From assembly GCF_009857745.1 (NCBI RefSeq), contig NZ_WWEN01000008.1, positions 124,001 through 188,000 on the forward strand: a stretch of 64,000 bases of DNA, read 5' to 3'. Of this stretch, positions 1 to 8,749 are shown one piece after another. The position numbers were made by a program, and so were the translations under genes. Numbering within the stretch: position 1 is the first letter of the stretch; each line of letters starts with the position of its first letter. The notes beneath the pieces were generated by a model. It was not told the origin of the DNA and did no database searches. It saw nothing but the letters and a program-made list of their open reading frames with translations. The stretch is from Thalassovita mangrovi (GTDB taxonomy: Bacteria; Pseudomonadota; Alphaproteobacteria; Rhodobacterales; Rhodobacteraceae).

Positions 1-1
1 C

Positions 2-1123
2 CTGTTCCGGGGCATCGCCTTCCCCTCGCAGGCAGTCTTCGCGACCCCGATCGGCGCTTTGCGGATCGACCGCGACGCCTGCGCGGCGCTGGACGCCGCC
101 GGGCTGGCGCATGAAGAAGACGCTGCGCATGACAATGAACACGGGATCGAAACCCAGCTACCCTTCATCCGCACGCTCTGGCCCGAGGCGCGGATCGTGC
201 CGCTGGTCTGCGGCGACGTGCCCGCCGAGCAGGTCGCGGCGGCCATCGACGTGCTGGACGGGCCGGAAACGCTGTTCGTGCTGTCCTCGGACCTCAGCCA
301 TTTCCTGCCCCAGTTGGAGGCCAGCGAAAAGGATGCCGAAACCGCCGAGTTGCTGGAAACCGGCAATTGGCAGGACCTGACCCCGTATCACGCCTGCGGC
401 GCCAAGGGCATACAGGGCTGGCTGTTGTCGCGGGCCGGGCAGGGGGCCAAGGCGTTGCGGCTGGACCTGGGCGACAGCGCCGATACCAGTGGCGACCGAT
501 CCCGCGTGGTGGGATACGGCGCCTGGGGCTTTTATCCGATCGACGCAGCGATGCTGAATGGCGATGCGCAGGCCGACCTGCTGGGGCTTGCCTATGACGC
601 GATTGCCGGGCGGCTGGCGGGCTGCCCCGCTGCCGCCGCCGATCCGGGCCGCGCCGCCATTCCGTTGCAGACCCGGGCGGCCAGTTTCGTGACGCTGACC
701 CAGAACGGCCAGTTGCGCGGCTGCATCGGGTCGGTCGCCGCGCGCCGGGCGCTGGCGCGGGACGTGGCCGAAAACGCCATCGGCGCGGCCTTCCGCGATC
801 CGCGTTTCATGCCGGTGACGGCCGGGGAATTGCCGGAGCTGCGGATCAAGGTGGCGGTGCTGAGCAAGGCGCAGGACATGCAGGTCTACAGCGAGGAAGA
901 CGCGCTGACGCGGATCGAACCGGGGCTCGACGGGCTGATCCTGTCCTCGGCCGGGCGGCGGGGCTTGTTCCTGCCTGCGGTGTGGGAAAGCCTGCCCGAT
1001 CCGCGCGATTTCCTGACCTCTCTGAAGCAGAAGGCAGGCCTGCCCCGGCAACACTGGGCCGAGGACCTGACGCTGCAGCGGTTCCGGGTGGAAAGCTTCG
1101 GCGACGGCGACCTGGCGGCCTGA
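2..1123 (+). CDS. AmmeMemoRadiSam system protein B/A fusion (3' part)
   Basis: The frame is open from the first bases of the window, so the gene starts upstream; 373 residues are visible. Residues 1 to about 180 look like the MEMO1 (AmmeMemoRadiSam B) fold, with the family phrases AFATPIGAL, EHGIETQLPF and SSDLSHF. From about residue 190 an AMMECR1 (AmmeMemoRadiSam A) domain follows, with LRGCIGS and GRRGLFLPAVW. MEMO proteins resemble class III extradiol dioxygenases, and B, A and a radical-SAM protein usually occur together; the radical-SAM gene would lie outside the window. The biochemical role of the system is not established. The ORF ends in TGA about 95 bases before the marR gene. Confidence 0.85.
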   Translation: MFRGIAFPSQAVFATPIGALRIDRDACAALDAAGLAHEEDAAHDNEHGIETQLPFIRTLWPEARIVPLVCGDVPAEQVAAAIDVLDGPETLFVLSSDLSHFLPQLEASEKDAETAELLETGNWQDLTPYHACGAKGIQGWLLSRAGQGAKALRLDLGDSADTSGDRSRVVGYGAWGFYPIDAAMLNGDAQADLLGLAYDAIAGRLAGCPAAAADPGRAAIPLQTRAASFVTLTQNGQLRGCIGSVAARRALARDVAENAIGAAFRDPRFMPVTAGELPELRIKVAVLSKAQDMQVYSEEDALTRIEPGLDGLILSSAGRRGLFLPAVWESLPDPRDFLTSLKQKAGLPRQHWAEDLTLQRFRVESFGDGDLAA

Positions 1124-1186
1124 CGGCGCGGGCTGAAACCCGGCCCGGGCGGAATGCTCTTCCATTAGTATTGGTCCGTATAGTAT

Positions 1187-1202
1187 AGGTTCGTACGAAT
1201 CT
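1187..1202. promoter_or_regulatory. Near-perfect palindrome, candidate MarR operator
   Basis: AGGTTCGTACGAATCT is a 16-base inverted repeat with a single mismatched pair, centred on TTCGTACGAA and 15 bases upstream of the marR start codon. It follows an AT-rich stretch (about 1165-1186) that could hold the promoter. MarR regulators commonly repress their own efflux operon from such sites. Assignment to this regulator is by position only. Confidence 0.55.
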
Positions 1203-1217
1203 ACAGGATACGAGCCC

Positions 1218-1652
1218 ATGAGAAACATCGCCGCCATGCTGCACGAAGCGACCCTGCTGATGCGACGGCGCTTTGAAAGCGCCGCGCGGCCGCAGAAGCT
1301 GACGCTGATGCAATGGCGGTTCCTCGGGACGCTGGCGCGCAAGGGCGCGATGCGGCAGGTCGCGCTTGGCGAGGCGATCAAGGCCTCGCCGATGACGGTC
1401 AGCGACGTGGCCGAACGGCTGGTCGCCGCGGGCCTGATCCGCCGCGACACCGATCCCGACGACAGCCGCGCGAAGATCGTGGCTCTCACGGAATCCGGTG
1501 AACGCAAGACCGAGATCATGCGCGACATCAGCGCGGCCGTTTTCGCGGACGCTTTCGACGGCGTTAGCGAAGCCGATCTCGAAGCGTTGCAGCGCGCGCT
1601 TCCCAGGATCATCGAAAATCTCGGCGGTACGCTGCCGGACAAGGTGGAATAA
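1218..1652 (+). CDS. MarR-family transcriptional regulator
   Basis: A 144-residue protein of normal MarR length. The winged helix-turn-helix spans about residues 30-95, with a recognition region around KASPMTVSDVAERL and the wing DTDPDDSRAKIVALTESGE, whose DxRAK/xxLT pattern is typical of MarR wings. Helices at both ends would form the dimer interface. The ATG at 1218 is the first start after the palindrome at 1187-1202. It is followed after 4 bases by emrA and then emrB, so it is probably the autoregulated, ligand-responsive repressor of the efflux operon. The ligand is unknown. Confidence 0.9.
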   Translation: MRNIAAMLHEATLLMRRRFESAARPQKLTLMQWRFLGTLARKGAMRQVALGEAIKASPMTVSDVAERLVAAGLIRRDTDPDDSRAKIVALTESGERKTEIMRDISAAVFADAFDGVSEADLEALQRALPRIIENLGGTLPDKVE

Positions 1653-1656
1653 GCAC

Positions 1657-2742
1657 ATGAACGCAGACGCGAAAAAGCCCGGCGAACACACGGCCCCGTC
1701 GGATTCCGGCCAAAAGGCACGCAAGGGTCACGGGCGGCGGCGCCTTCTGATGGCGATGCTGCCGGCGGTGCTGCTGCTCAGCGGCGGCGGCTACTGGGTG
1801 ACCGGCGGGCGCTATGTCGAAACCGACAACGCCTATATCCACCAACCGATGATTTCGATCTCGCCCGATGTCAGCGGCCGCATCACCGGCGTGTCGGTGG
1901 GTGAAAACCAGACCATCGAAAAGGGCGCGGCCCTGTTCGAAATCGATCCCACCCCCTACCGCATCGCGCTGGATCGGGCCGAGGCGACGCTGGCCGCCGC
2001 AAGGCTGTCGGTGGCGCAACTGCGCGCCGCCCATGCCACCGCCAAGGCGCAGCTCGAGGCGGCGCGCAATATCCTCGACGTGCAGCAGCGCGAGCTGGAG
2101 CGGCAGCAGGAACTGACCGCGCGCGGCGTCGGGTCGATGGCCAAGCTGGACCAAAGCAAGGTGACCATGCTGTCGGCCCGCAACGCGGTGGAAATCGCGC
2201 AGCGCCAGTTGGACGCGGCGGCGACCGCGCTGAACGGCGATCCCGAAATCGAAACCGATGCGATGCCTTCTGTCCGCGCCGCCATCGCGGCGCGCGACGC
2301 GGCCGCCCGGGACCTGGAAAAAACCACCGTCCGGGCGACCAGCTTCGGCACCGTGTCGCAGATCGAAAGCCTGAACGTGGGCCAGTTCCTCGCCGCCGGG
2401 TCCACCGCCACGACACTGGTCGACACCTCGCAAAGCTGGGTCGAGGCCAATTTCAAGGAAACCCAGCTTGACGGGCTCGCCGTCGGACAGCCGGTCGACA
2501 TCGGCGTCGATGCCTATCCCGGCGTGACCCTGCATGGCAGGGTCGAAAGCTTCGGGTCGGCGACCGGGTCGCAGTTTTCGCTGATCCCGGCGCAGAACGC
2601 GACCGGCAACTGGGTCAAGGTGGTACAGCGGGTGCCGGTGCGCATCCGGATCGACGGCGCGCCGGAAAAACCGCTGCGCGACGGGATGAGCGTCTCTGTC
2701 GCGGTCGATACCGGCCATTCCCGGCTGGACGCGTTCCGGTGA
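1657..2742 (+). CDS. emrA: EmrA/HlyD-family membrane fusion protein
   Basis: A 361-residue periplasmic adaptor. It starts with a basic cytoplasmic tail, then one transmembrane helix at about residues 28-48. A split biotinyl-lipoyl domain follows (YVETDNAYIHQPMIS and later VRATSFGTVSQI) and encloses a long alpha-helical hairpin at about residues 95-215. The C-terminal beta-barrel contains WVEANFKETQL, a phrase characteristic of EmrA. The start at 1657 is chosen because an upstream extension of the frame would run through marR. It would couple the EmrB inner-membrane pump to an outer-membrane channel. No TolC gene is nearby. Confidence 0.9.
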   Translation: MNADAKKPGEHTAPSDSGQKARKGHGRRRLLMAMLPAVLLLSGGGYWVTGGRYVETDNAYIHQPMISISPDVSGRITGVSVGENQTIEKGAALFEIDPTPYRIALDRAEATLAAARLSVAQLRAAHATAKAQLEAARNILDVQQRELERQQELTARGVGSMAKLDQSKVTMLSARNAVEIAQRQLDAAATALNGDPEIETDAMPSVRAAIAARDAAARDLEKTTVRATSFGTVSQIESLNVGQFLAAGSTATTLVDTSQSWVEANFKETQLDGLAVGQPVDIGVDAYPGVTLHGRVESFGSATGSQFSLIPAQNATGNWVKVVQRVPVRIRIDGAPEKPLRDGMSVSVAVDTGHSRLDAFR

Positions 2743-4268
2743 GCACGCCCGCCCCGTCAAATCCCGGCCTTTCGAAACCCAACCTCATGGTGGCGGCGCC
2801 GGGGTGGCTGACCGCGTCGATCATGCTGGCGACGGTGATGCAGGTGCTCGACACCACCATCGCCAACGTGGCGCTGCCGCATATGGCGGCGAGCCTGGGC
2901 GCGACGCAGCAGGAAATCACCTGGGTGCTGACCTCCTATATCGTGGCATCGGCCATCGCCACGCCGCTGACCGGCTGGGCGGCAGAGGTGATCGGGCGGC
3001 GCCGGGTCTTCGCCGGGGCCATCGCCGGCTTCACCCTGACATCGCTTTTGTGCGGGATTGCCACCGGTCTGCCCGAGATGGTGATCTACCGCGTTTTCCA
3101 GGGCCTGTTCGGCGCGGTGCTGATCCCGTTGGCGCAGGCGGTTCTGCTCGACATCAACCCGCGCGAACGGATCGGCCAGGCGATGGCGATCTATGGCGCG
3201 GGCATCATGGTCGGCCCGATCATCGGGCCGACGCTGGGCGGCTACCTGACCGAGGTGTTCAACTGGCGCTACGTCTTCTTCATCAACTTGCCCGTCGGGC
3301 TGGCCGCGCTGGCCGGGGTGATGAGCTTCCTGCCGAAGGAAAGCACCAAGGCGCGCCGCTTCGATTTCACCGGTTTTGCGATGCTGGCGATCAGCATCGG
3401 CGCGCTGCAGCTGATGTTCGACCGGGGCGAGGCGGTTGGCTGGCTGGAATCGGCGGAAATCTGGCTTTACCTTGGGCTTGTCGTATCCGGGCTCTGGGCC
3501 TTCGCGATCCATTGCCTGATGGCGGATAACCCGTTCATCGACCTGCGCATGTTCCGCGACCGCAATTTCGTGATGGGGCTGGTGTTCATCTTCATCATCG
3601 GGCTGACGCTGTTTTCCGGCCTCGCCTTGCTGCCGCCGCTGCTGCAGAAGCTGATGGGATATCCGGTGATCGAAACCGGGCTGGTGATGGCGCCGCGCGG
3701 CGTCGGCACGATGCTGTCGATGCTGCTGGTCGGGCGGCTGGTGTCGCGCTTCGACCCGCGGGTTCTGGTCGCCATCGGGTTGGCGCTGACGGCTTGGTCG
3801 CTTTACGACATGTCCGGGTTCGAAACGCAGATGGACGCGCGGCTGATCGTCACCTCGGGGGTGATGCAGGGCTTCGGGCTTGGCTTCGTCTTCGTGCCGC
3901 TGTCGACGCTGACCTTCGCCACCATCGCCCCGCATTTTCGCGGCGACGCCACCGCGATGTACAGCCTGGTGCGCAATGTCGGGTCCGGGGTGGGGATTTC
4001 GCTGGTCACCGCCGTGCTGTCGCGGATGATGGTGGTCAATCACGAGGAACTGGCGGGGCAGCTGACCGCCACAGCGCCGCAGGTGCGCGATACGCTGCCC
4101 GGGTTGCTGCAGCAATCGCCGCTGATGGCAAGCATCGCCGACGGGTTGGTCGGGCAGCAGGCGGCGATGATCGCCTATATCGACAATTTCGTGCTGATGA
4201 TGATCCTGACCTTGGCGGCCTTTCCGATCGTGTTCCTGCTGCGCAGGCCCGGGGCGGGCCGGTCGTAA
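2739..4268 (+). CDS. emrB: DHA2-family (EmrB/QacA) MFS multidrug transporter
   Basis: A 509-residue hydrophobic protein compatible with 14 transmembrane helices, the size of the DHA2 drug:H+ antiporters. The segment GWAAEVIGRRRVF in the first cytoplasmic loop is an MFS motif A, and LDTTIANVALPHMA in helix 1 is the standard family opening. The GTG start overlaps the emrA stop (GTGA), which implies translational coupling. With EmrA it would form a tripartite-type efflux pump controlled by the upstream MarR protein. The exported drug cannot be told from the sequence. Confidence 0.93.
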   Translation: MSTPAPSNPGLSKPNLMVAAPGWLTASIMLATVMQVLDTTIANVALPHMAASLGATQQEITWVLTSYIVASAIATPLTGWAAEVIGRRRVFAGAIAGFTLTSLLCGIATGLPEMVIYRVFQGLFGAVLIPLAQAVLLDINPRERIGQAMAIYGAGIMVGPIIGPTLGGYLTEVFNWRYVFFINLPVGLAALAGVMSFLPKESTKARRFDFTGFAMLAISIGALQLMFDRGEAVGWLESAEIWLYLGLVVSGLWAFAIHCLMADNPFIDLRMFRDRNFVMGLVFIFIIGLTLFSGLALLPPLLQKLMGYPVIETGLVMAPRGVGTMLSMLLVGRLVSRFDPRVLVAIGLALTAWSLYDMSGFETQMDARLIVTSGVMQGFGLGFVFVPLSTLTFATIAPHFRGDATAMYSLVRNVGSGVGISLVTAVLSRMMVVNHEELAGQLTATAPQVRDTLPGLLQQSPLMASIADGLVGQQAAMIAYIDNFVLMMILTLAAFPIVFLLRRPGAGRS

Positions 4269-4275
4269 CCGGCCC
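4256..4275. terminator. Hairpin between convergent genes, possible bidirectional terminator
   Basis: GGGCCGGT-CGTA-ACCGGCCC forms a perfect 8-bp stem that overlaps the emrB stop codon and lies just before the end of the convergent hydrolase gene. There is no clear T tract on either side, so intrinsic termination is only possible, not shown. Confidence 0.4.
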
Positions 4276-4282
4276 TTGGGGT

Positions 4283-5131
4283 TCAGCTTGTCAGTTTTTG
4301 CAGCAGGCTGGCGATCAGCGCGGCGTCTTCGGGGTTGGACAGGGTCGGCGCGTGGCCGCAGTCGGGGAAGGCGCTGGAAGCCGGGCGCGGGCCGGCATCG
4401 GTCATGCGCGCCAGGATGTCGTCGGTCAGAAGGTCCGATTGCACCCCTTGCAGCACGTGGGTCGGCGCCGTGATCCGTTCATAGAACGCCCAGTTCGACA
4501 ATTGCCCGGGCACCGCTTCCAGAGCGTCGATGATACGCGGATCGTAATGCAGCGTCAGCTTGCCGTCGTCGCGCCGTCGGGTCGAGGTTTCCGCCATCCG
4601 CGGCCAGAACCCGTCGGGCGCCGGGCCGAACGGGGCATAGACCGTGCGCAGCCAGTCCTCGGCCTCGGCCATGCGGGAAAATTCCGGCAATTCGCGGGCA
4701 TAGGTGATGATGCGATCCAGCGCCTCATCGGGGATTTCCGGGCCGATATCGTTGATGATCAGGGCGCTGATCCGGTGGGCGTTTTCCCCAGCAGCCACAT
4801 GCATCCCGATCAGCCCGCCCATCGACGTGCCGATCCAGGCCGCCTTGTCGATGCCGTAGTGATCCAGCATCGCACCCGCGATTCGGGCGTAATAGGCGGT
4901 GACGTATTGCTCATTGGGCGCATCGGCCCAGCTCGACAAACCGCGGCCGATCGTGTCGGGGCAGATCACGAAGTAATCTCCCGACAGCGCCAATGCGAGT
5001 TCGTCGAAATCCCGGCCCGTGCGGGCCAGCCCGTGCCACATGATCAGCGGCGGCAAGGACGGATCGCCCCATTCCATCACGTGGATGTCGTGCCCCATCA
5101 GGGGCAGGAAAACCGAACGCGGCATGTTCAT
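4283..5131 (-). CDS. Alpha/beta-fold hydrolase
   Basis: 282 residues. The nucleophile elbow GTSMGG puts the catalytic Ser at residue 103. The oxyanion region is MWHGLARTGRDF, and the catalytic His sits in CGHAPTLSNPED near the C-terminus. An aspartate in QSDLLTDD is the likely acid. The start at 5131 overlaps the livM stop (ATGA), so it is the last gene of the Liv-type transporter operon. The family includes esterases, enol-lactonases and C-C hydrolases. The transporter linkage suggests that it cleaves the imported compound or a derivative; the substrate cannot be named. Confidence 0.85.
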   Translation of the reverse strand: MNMPRSVFLPLMGHDIHVMEWGDPSLPPLIMWHGLARTGRDFDELALALSGDYFVICPDTIGRGLSSWADAPNEQYVTAYYARIAGAMLDHYGIDKAAWIGTSMGGLIGMHVAAGENAHRISALIINDIGPEIPDEALDRIITYARELPEFSRMAEAEDWLRTVYAPFGPAPDGFWPRMAETSTRRRDDGKLTLHYDPRIIDALEAVPGQLSNWAFYERITAPTHVLQGVQSDLLTDDILARMTDAGPRPASSAFPDCGHAPTLSNPEDAALIASLLQKLTS

Positions 5132-6186
5132 TTCGCGTCTCCCTTGTTGATGATCGTTCCGGCGATCCCGGAGGGGAAGAAATAGACCAAGAGGATGAAG
5201 ATGATCCCCAGCCACAGCAGCCAGCGTTCGGGGGCCAGCAGGTCGGGCAGCACCGGCACGGAGGCCACGGCGGTCGAGGCGGCCTCCATCAGGTCGCGCA
5301 GGTAGTATTGCGCCATCACCAGCGCCGTCGCCCCGATCACCGCGCCCCACATGGTGCCCATGCCGCCGATCACCACCATCAGCAGGATGTCGATCATGAT
5401 GGTGAAGCTCAGCGCGGTATCCGGTCCGGTATATTTCAGCCACACCGCATAGACCGACCCGGCCAGCGACGCGGTGACGGCGGCGATGCAGAACACCGCG
5501 GTGCGGTAGGCCACGACCTTGTATCCGATGCCCTCGGCGCGCGCCTCGTTCTCGCGGATCGCCTTCAGAACGGTGCCAAGCGGCGATCCGGTGATCCGCA
5601 GCATCATCCAGAACATCAGCGCGGCGGTCACGAAGACGAAGTAATACGCCGCCAGCTTGCCGTTCAGCTTCACGCCCATCAGCCGCACCACCTTGCCGTC
5701 CTCGTCGACCATCAGCTTTGCAGCGGTCTTGAAGATTGCCGGGGTCTTGTAGGTGATCCCGTCCTCGCCGCCGGTCAGCCCCGACAATTGCTGCGCCAGC
5801 ACCAGCACGACCGAGGCCGCCGCCAGCGTGATCATGGCAAAAAAGATCGCCTTCACCCGCAGGCTCAGCAGGCCGATCAGCACCGCGATCACCAGCGACA
5901 CCGCCACGCCCGCCAGCGCGCCGAGGCCCAATGCGCCCCAGCCCGCGCCGATATGTTTCAGCGAAATCGCCGCACCATAGGCGCCGAAGCCGAAGAACAT
6001 GGTATGGGCAAACGACACGATGCCGGTATAGCCGATCAGCAGGTCGTAGCTTGCCACCAGCGCGATGAAGACGGCGATGCGCGCGGCCACTTCCATCGAG
6101 CGCACGTCCTGGAACAGGAACGGCGCGAACAACAGTACCGCCCAGATCGCCAGCGACGCGGTTTTGACTGTCAAAGTCCCTTTCAT
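5128..6186 (-). CDS. livM: Branched-chain amino acid-type ABC transporter permease LivM
   Basis: 352 residues with about ten hydrophobic helices. The ABC-permease coupling region AIRENEARAEGIGYKVVAYRTAVFCIAA and the FGFGAYGAA stretch are typical of LivM. A non-conserved insert of about 35 residues with a KVVRLMGVKLNGK segment lies in the middle. It is the second permease of the importer and would pair with LivH at the inner membrane. It is separated from livH by 10 bases and overlaps the downstream hydrolase. HAAT-family importers carry many substrates besides leucine, including aromatic acids and amides. Confidence 0.9.
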   Translation of the reverse strand: MKGTLTVKTASLAIWAVLLFAPFLFQDVRSMEVAARIAVFIALVASYDLLIGYTGIVSFAHTMFFGFGAYGAAISLKHIGAGWGALGLGALAGVAVSLVIAVLIGLLSLRVKAIFFAMITLAAASVVLVLAQQLSGLTGGEDGITYKTPAIFKTAAKLMVDEDGKVVRLMGVKLNGKLAAYYFVFVTAALMFWMMLRITGSPLGTVLKAIRENEARAEGIGYKVVAYRTAVFCIAAVTASLAGSVYAVWLKYTGPDTALSFTIMIDILLMVVIGGMGTMWGAVIGATALVMAQYYLRDLMEAASTAVASVPVLPDLLAPERWLLWLGIIFILLVYFFPSGIAGTIINKGDAK

Positions 6187-6196
6187 CTCCGCCCCC

Positions 6197-7189
6197 TCAT
6201 TTCACCGCCGGGGCCAGCCCGGAGGGCCGCCACAGCAGGATCAGCATCATCAGGATCATGGTCGACGCCAGCGCCAGTTTCGGCGCCAGGAAGCCCACGT
6301 AATTATCCGCCAGCCCGACCATGATCGCGCCCAGCAGAGTGCCCTGGATCGATCCCAGCCCGCCGATGATCACCACGATGAACACGACGACCATCAGTTC
6401 CGCCCCCAGCGAGGGGGTGATCAGCGTCTCGTAGCCTGCCCACATCGCGCCGCCCAGGGCGGCGAGCGCGGAGCCCACCATGAAGACGCCGATGAACAGC
6501 CGGTCGACCTTGAAGCCCAAGGCCTCGACCATTTCGCGGTTCTCGACGCCCGCGCGGATCAGCAGCCCGATCCGGGTGCGGTTCAGCAGCAGGTGCAGCC
6601 CGATATAGACCAGCGCGCCGAGGCCGAAGGCGAACAGGCGATAAAGGTCGACCGAGGCGTCGCCGATCAGCAGCGATCCTTCCAGGAAGGCCGGACGCGG
6701 CACGTTCAGCGGCGCGCCGCCCCAAGAGGCCAGAATGATCTGTTCGGCGACGATCAGCGCCCCCATGGTGATCAGGATCTGGCGCAGGTGGTCGCTGTAG
6801 ACCGGCTTGACGATGACGCGCTCGAAGAACCAGCCGCCGGCAAGCCCGAAGGCAATCGCGGCGGCCAGCGCGCAGGTCAGCGCCAGCAGGTTCAGCATCA
6901 CGCTGTCGGCGCCCAGCCAGCCGCCAAGCGCCGCCAGAACCGATGCAGCGACGAAGGCACCGAAGGAAATGAAGGCCGAATGGCCGAAGTTCAGCACGTC
7001 CATCAGCCCGAAGACGAGGCTGAGCCCCGAGGCCATCAGGAAAATCATCATCCCCATCGACAGCCCGGCGACCGTCAGGGTCAGCCAGCTGGACGGCGCG
7101 CCGATCAGGATGAAGGCGACAATCGCCATGGCGACGGGCAGCAGGAACACCCCGCCTGCGCGTGAAATAAGCTCGGACAGCCCGGTCAT
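6197..7189 (-). CDS. livH: Branched-chain amino acid-type ABC transporter permease LivH
   Basis: 330 residues, polytopic. It shows the LivH hallmarks LSLVFGLMDVLNFGHSAFIS near the N-terminus and RAGVENREMVEALGF in the ATPase-coupling loop, then GGLGSIQGTLLGAIMVGLADNY. The start codon overlaps the stop of livF. It would form the permease heterodimer with LivM. The N-terminus is slightly longer than usual, with an extra hydrophobic segment at about residues 14-40. Confidence 0.92.
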   Translation of the reverse strand: MTGLSELISRAGGVFLLPVAMAIVAFILIGAPSSWLTLTVAGLSMGMMIFLMASGLSLVFGLMDVLNFGHSAFISFGAFVAASVLAALGGWLGADSVMLNLLALTCALAAAIAFGLAGGWFFERVIVKPVYSDHLRQILITMGALIVAEQIILASWGGAPLNVPRPAFLEGSLLIGDASVDLYRLFAFGLGALVYIGLHLLLNRTRIGLLIRAGVENREMVEALGFKVDRLFIGVFMVGSALAALGGAMWAGYETLITPSLGAELMVVVFIVVIIGGLGSIQGTLLGAIMVGLADNYVGFLAPKLALASTMILMMLILLWRPSGLAPAVK

Positions 7190-7908
7190 TCGGCTTCCTC
7201 CTCGAACATGGACAGGCTGAGCAACCGGTCCTGCAATGGCTTGTCGGCGACGAAATCGGCCATCGTGCCGCGATGCACCACGCGGCCGTCATCGATCACC
7301 GCCATGTCGCGGCCCAGCGAGCGCGCGAATTCGAAATTCTGCTCCACCAGCAGGATCGTGGTGTTTGCGGAAATTTCGCGGAACGCCTCGGCCATCGCGT
7401 TGACGATGGCCGGAGCCAGCCCCTTGGTCGGCTCGTCGATCAGGATCAGTTCGCGCGGTTCGATAATGGCGCGCGATACGGCCAGCATCTGTTTTTGCCC
7501 GCCCGACAGGGTGCCCGCCTGCTTGTCCCAGAACTTCTTCAGCGCCGGGAACAGGGTGTAGATGCGTTCCAGCCGGGTCTGGTCGAACTTGCCGTTGGCG
7601 GTGGCCAGGATCATGTTTTCGGCCACGGTCAGCCCGCCGAAGATGCCCATGTTTTCGGGCACGAAGGCGATGCCGCGCTTGGCGATGTCCGACGCGTGCA
7701 GCCCGGTGATGTCCTGATCGCGGAAGGTGACCGAACCGGGATTGGGTTTCCACAGGCCCATGATCGAGCGCAGCGTCGTCGTCTTGCCCGCACCGTTGCG
7801 GCCCAGCAGCACGAAAACGCCGCCCTCGGGCACGTCGAAACTTACGTCGTGCAGCACCGAATACTGTTCGATCTTGGTCTGCATGTTCTGAAGGCTGAGA
7901 AGGGTCAT
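7186..7908 (-). CDS. livF: Branched-chain amino acid-type ABC transporter ATPase LivF
   Basis: 240 residues. Walker A is GRNGAGKTT, the signature is LSGGQKQMLAVSRA and Walker B is LILIDEPTKGLAP, followed by the switch His region. This is the LivF pattern (shorter, QxxLAVSRAL-like). It is translationally coupled to livG upstream and livH downstream through 4-base overlaps. With LivG it would energise uptake through LivHM. Confidence 0.94.
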   Translation of the reverse strand: MTLLSLQNMQTKIEQYSVLHDVSFDVPEGGVFVLLGRNGAGKTTTLRSIMGLWKPNPGSVTFRDQDITGLHASDIAKRGIAFVPENMGIFGGLTVAENMILATANGKFDQTRLERIYTLFPALKKFWDKQAGTLSGGQKQMLAVSRAIIEPRELILIDEPTKGLAPAIVNAMAEAFREISANTTILLVEQNFEFARSLGRDMAVIDDGRVVHRGTMADFVADKPLQDRLLSLSMFEEEAE

Positions 7909-8681
7909 GCGCTGGCGTCCTCCGTCGCGGGGGCGGTGCCGAGATAGACATCGCGCACGATCTGGCTCGACATCACCTCGTCGGGGGCGCCGTCGGCGAC
8001 CAGCCGGCCGTTGTGCAAAACGATGATCCGGTCGGCCAGGGCGCGCACCACGTCCATCTTGTGTTCGACCAGCAGCACGGTTTTCGACTTGTCGTGCTTG
8101 ATCTCGGCGATCAGGTCCAACACGTCCGGCGCGTGATCGAGGCTCATCCCCGCGGTGGGTTCGTCGAACATGTAGATATCGGGTTCCATCGCCATCAGAA
8201 GCGCCACTTCCAGCTTGCGCTGATCGCCGTGGGGCAGGGCGGATGCGGGTTGATGCGCCACCGCTTGCAGCTTGGTGGCCTCAAGGTAACGTTCGGCGCG
8301 CGCGGTCAGTTCGGTGAACCGGCCCACGGGGCGGAAGAATCGCGCCCCTTCGCCTGCCTGCGCCTGCACGGCAAGGCGGATGTTTTCCAAAACGCTGAGC
8401 TGCGGAAAGAGGTTGGTGAGCTGGAACGCCCGGCCGATCCCGTGGCGCGCGCGTTTCGAGGCGGGGAAACGGGTCATGTCGATCCCGTCTTTCATCACCC
8501 GCCCAGCACTCGGCATCAGCTGCCCCGAGATCATGTTGAAGAAGGTTGTCTTGCCAGCCCCGTTCGGGCCGACGATCACCGTCAGTTCGCCCGGGTTGAA
8601 GGCGCAGGATACCGCATCGACGGCAACATGCCCGCCGAACCGGATCGTCAGATCCTCGGTGAGAAGCGATGGATGTGTCAT
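7905..8681 (-). CDS. livG: Branched-chain amino acid-type ABC transporter ATPase LivG
   Basis: 258 residues. Walker A is GPNGAGKTTFFNM and Walker B IYMFDEPTAGMS. The ABC signature is degenerate (LPHGDQRKLEVA instead of LSxGxQR), as seen in several LivG branches of this importer family. The fold includes the GIGRAFQLTNLFPQLSVLENI Q-loop segment typical of LivG. It follows the binding-protein gene by 68 bases and overlaps livF by 4 bases. Confidence 0.93.
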   Translation of the reverse strand: MTHPSLLTEDLTIRFGGHVAVDAVSCAFNPGELTVIVGPNGAGKTTFFNMISGQLMPSAGRVMKDGIDMTRFPASKRARHGIGRAFQLTNLFPQLSVLENIRLAVQAQAGEGARFFRPVGRFTELTARAERYLEATKLQAVAHQPASALPHGDQRKLEVALLMAMEPDIYMFDEPTAGMSLDHAPDVLDLIAEIKHDKSKTVLLVEHKMDVVRALADRIIVLHNGRLVADGAPDEVMSSQIVRDVYLGTAPATEDASA

Positions 8682-8749
8682 GATAAGTCGTCCAAGGGGA
8701 ACCCGGCCCGCCGCGGAGGACGGACCGGGGGAAGGGATGGAAAGCGGGC

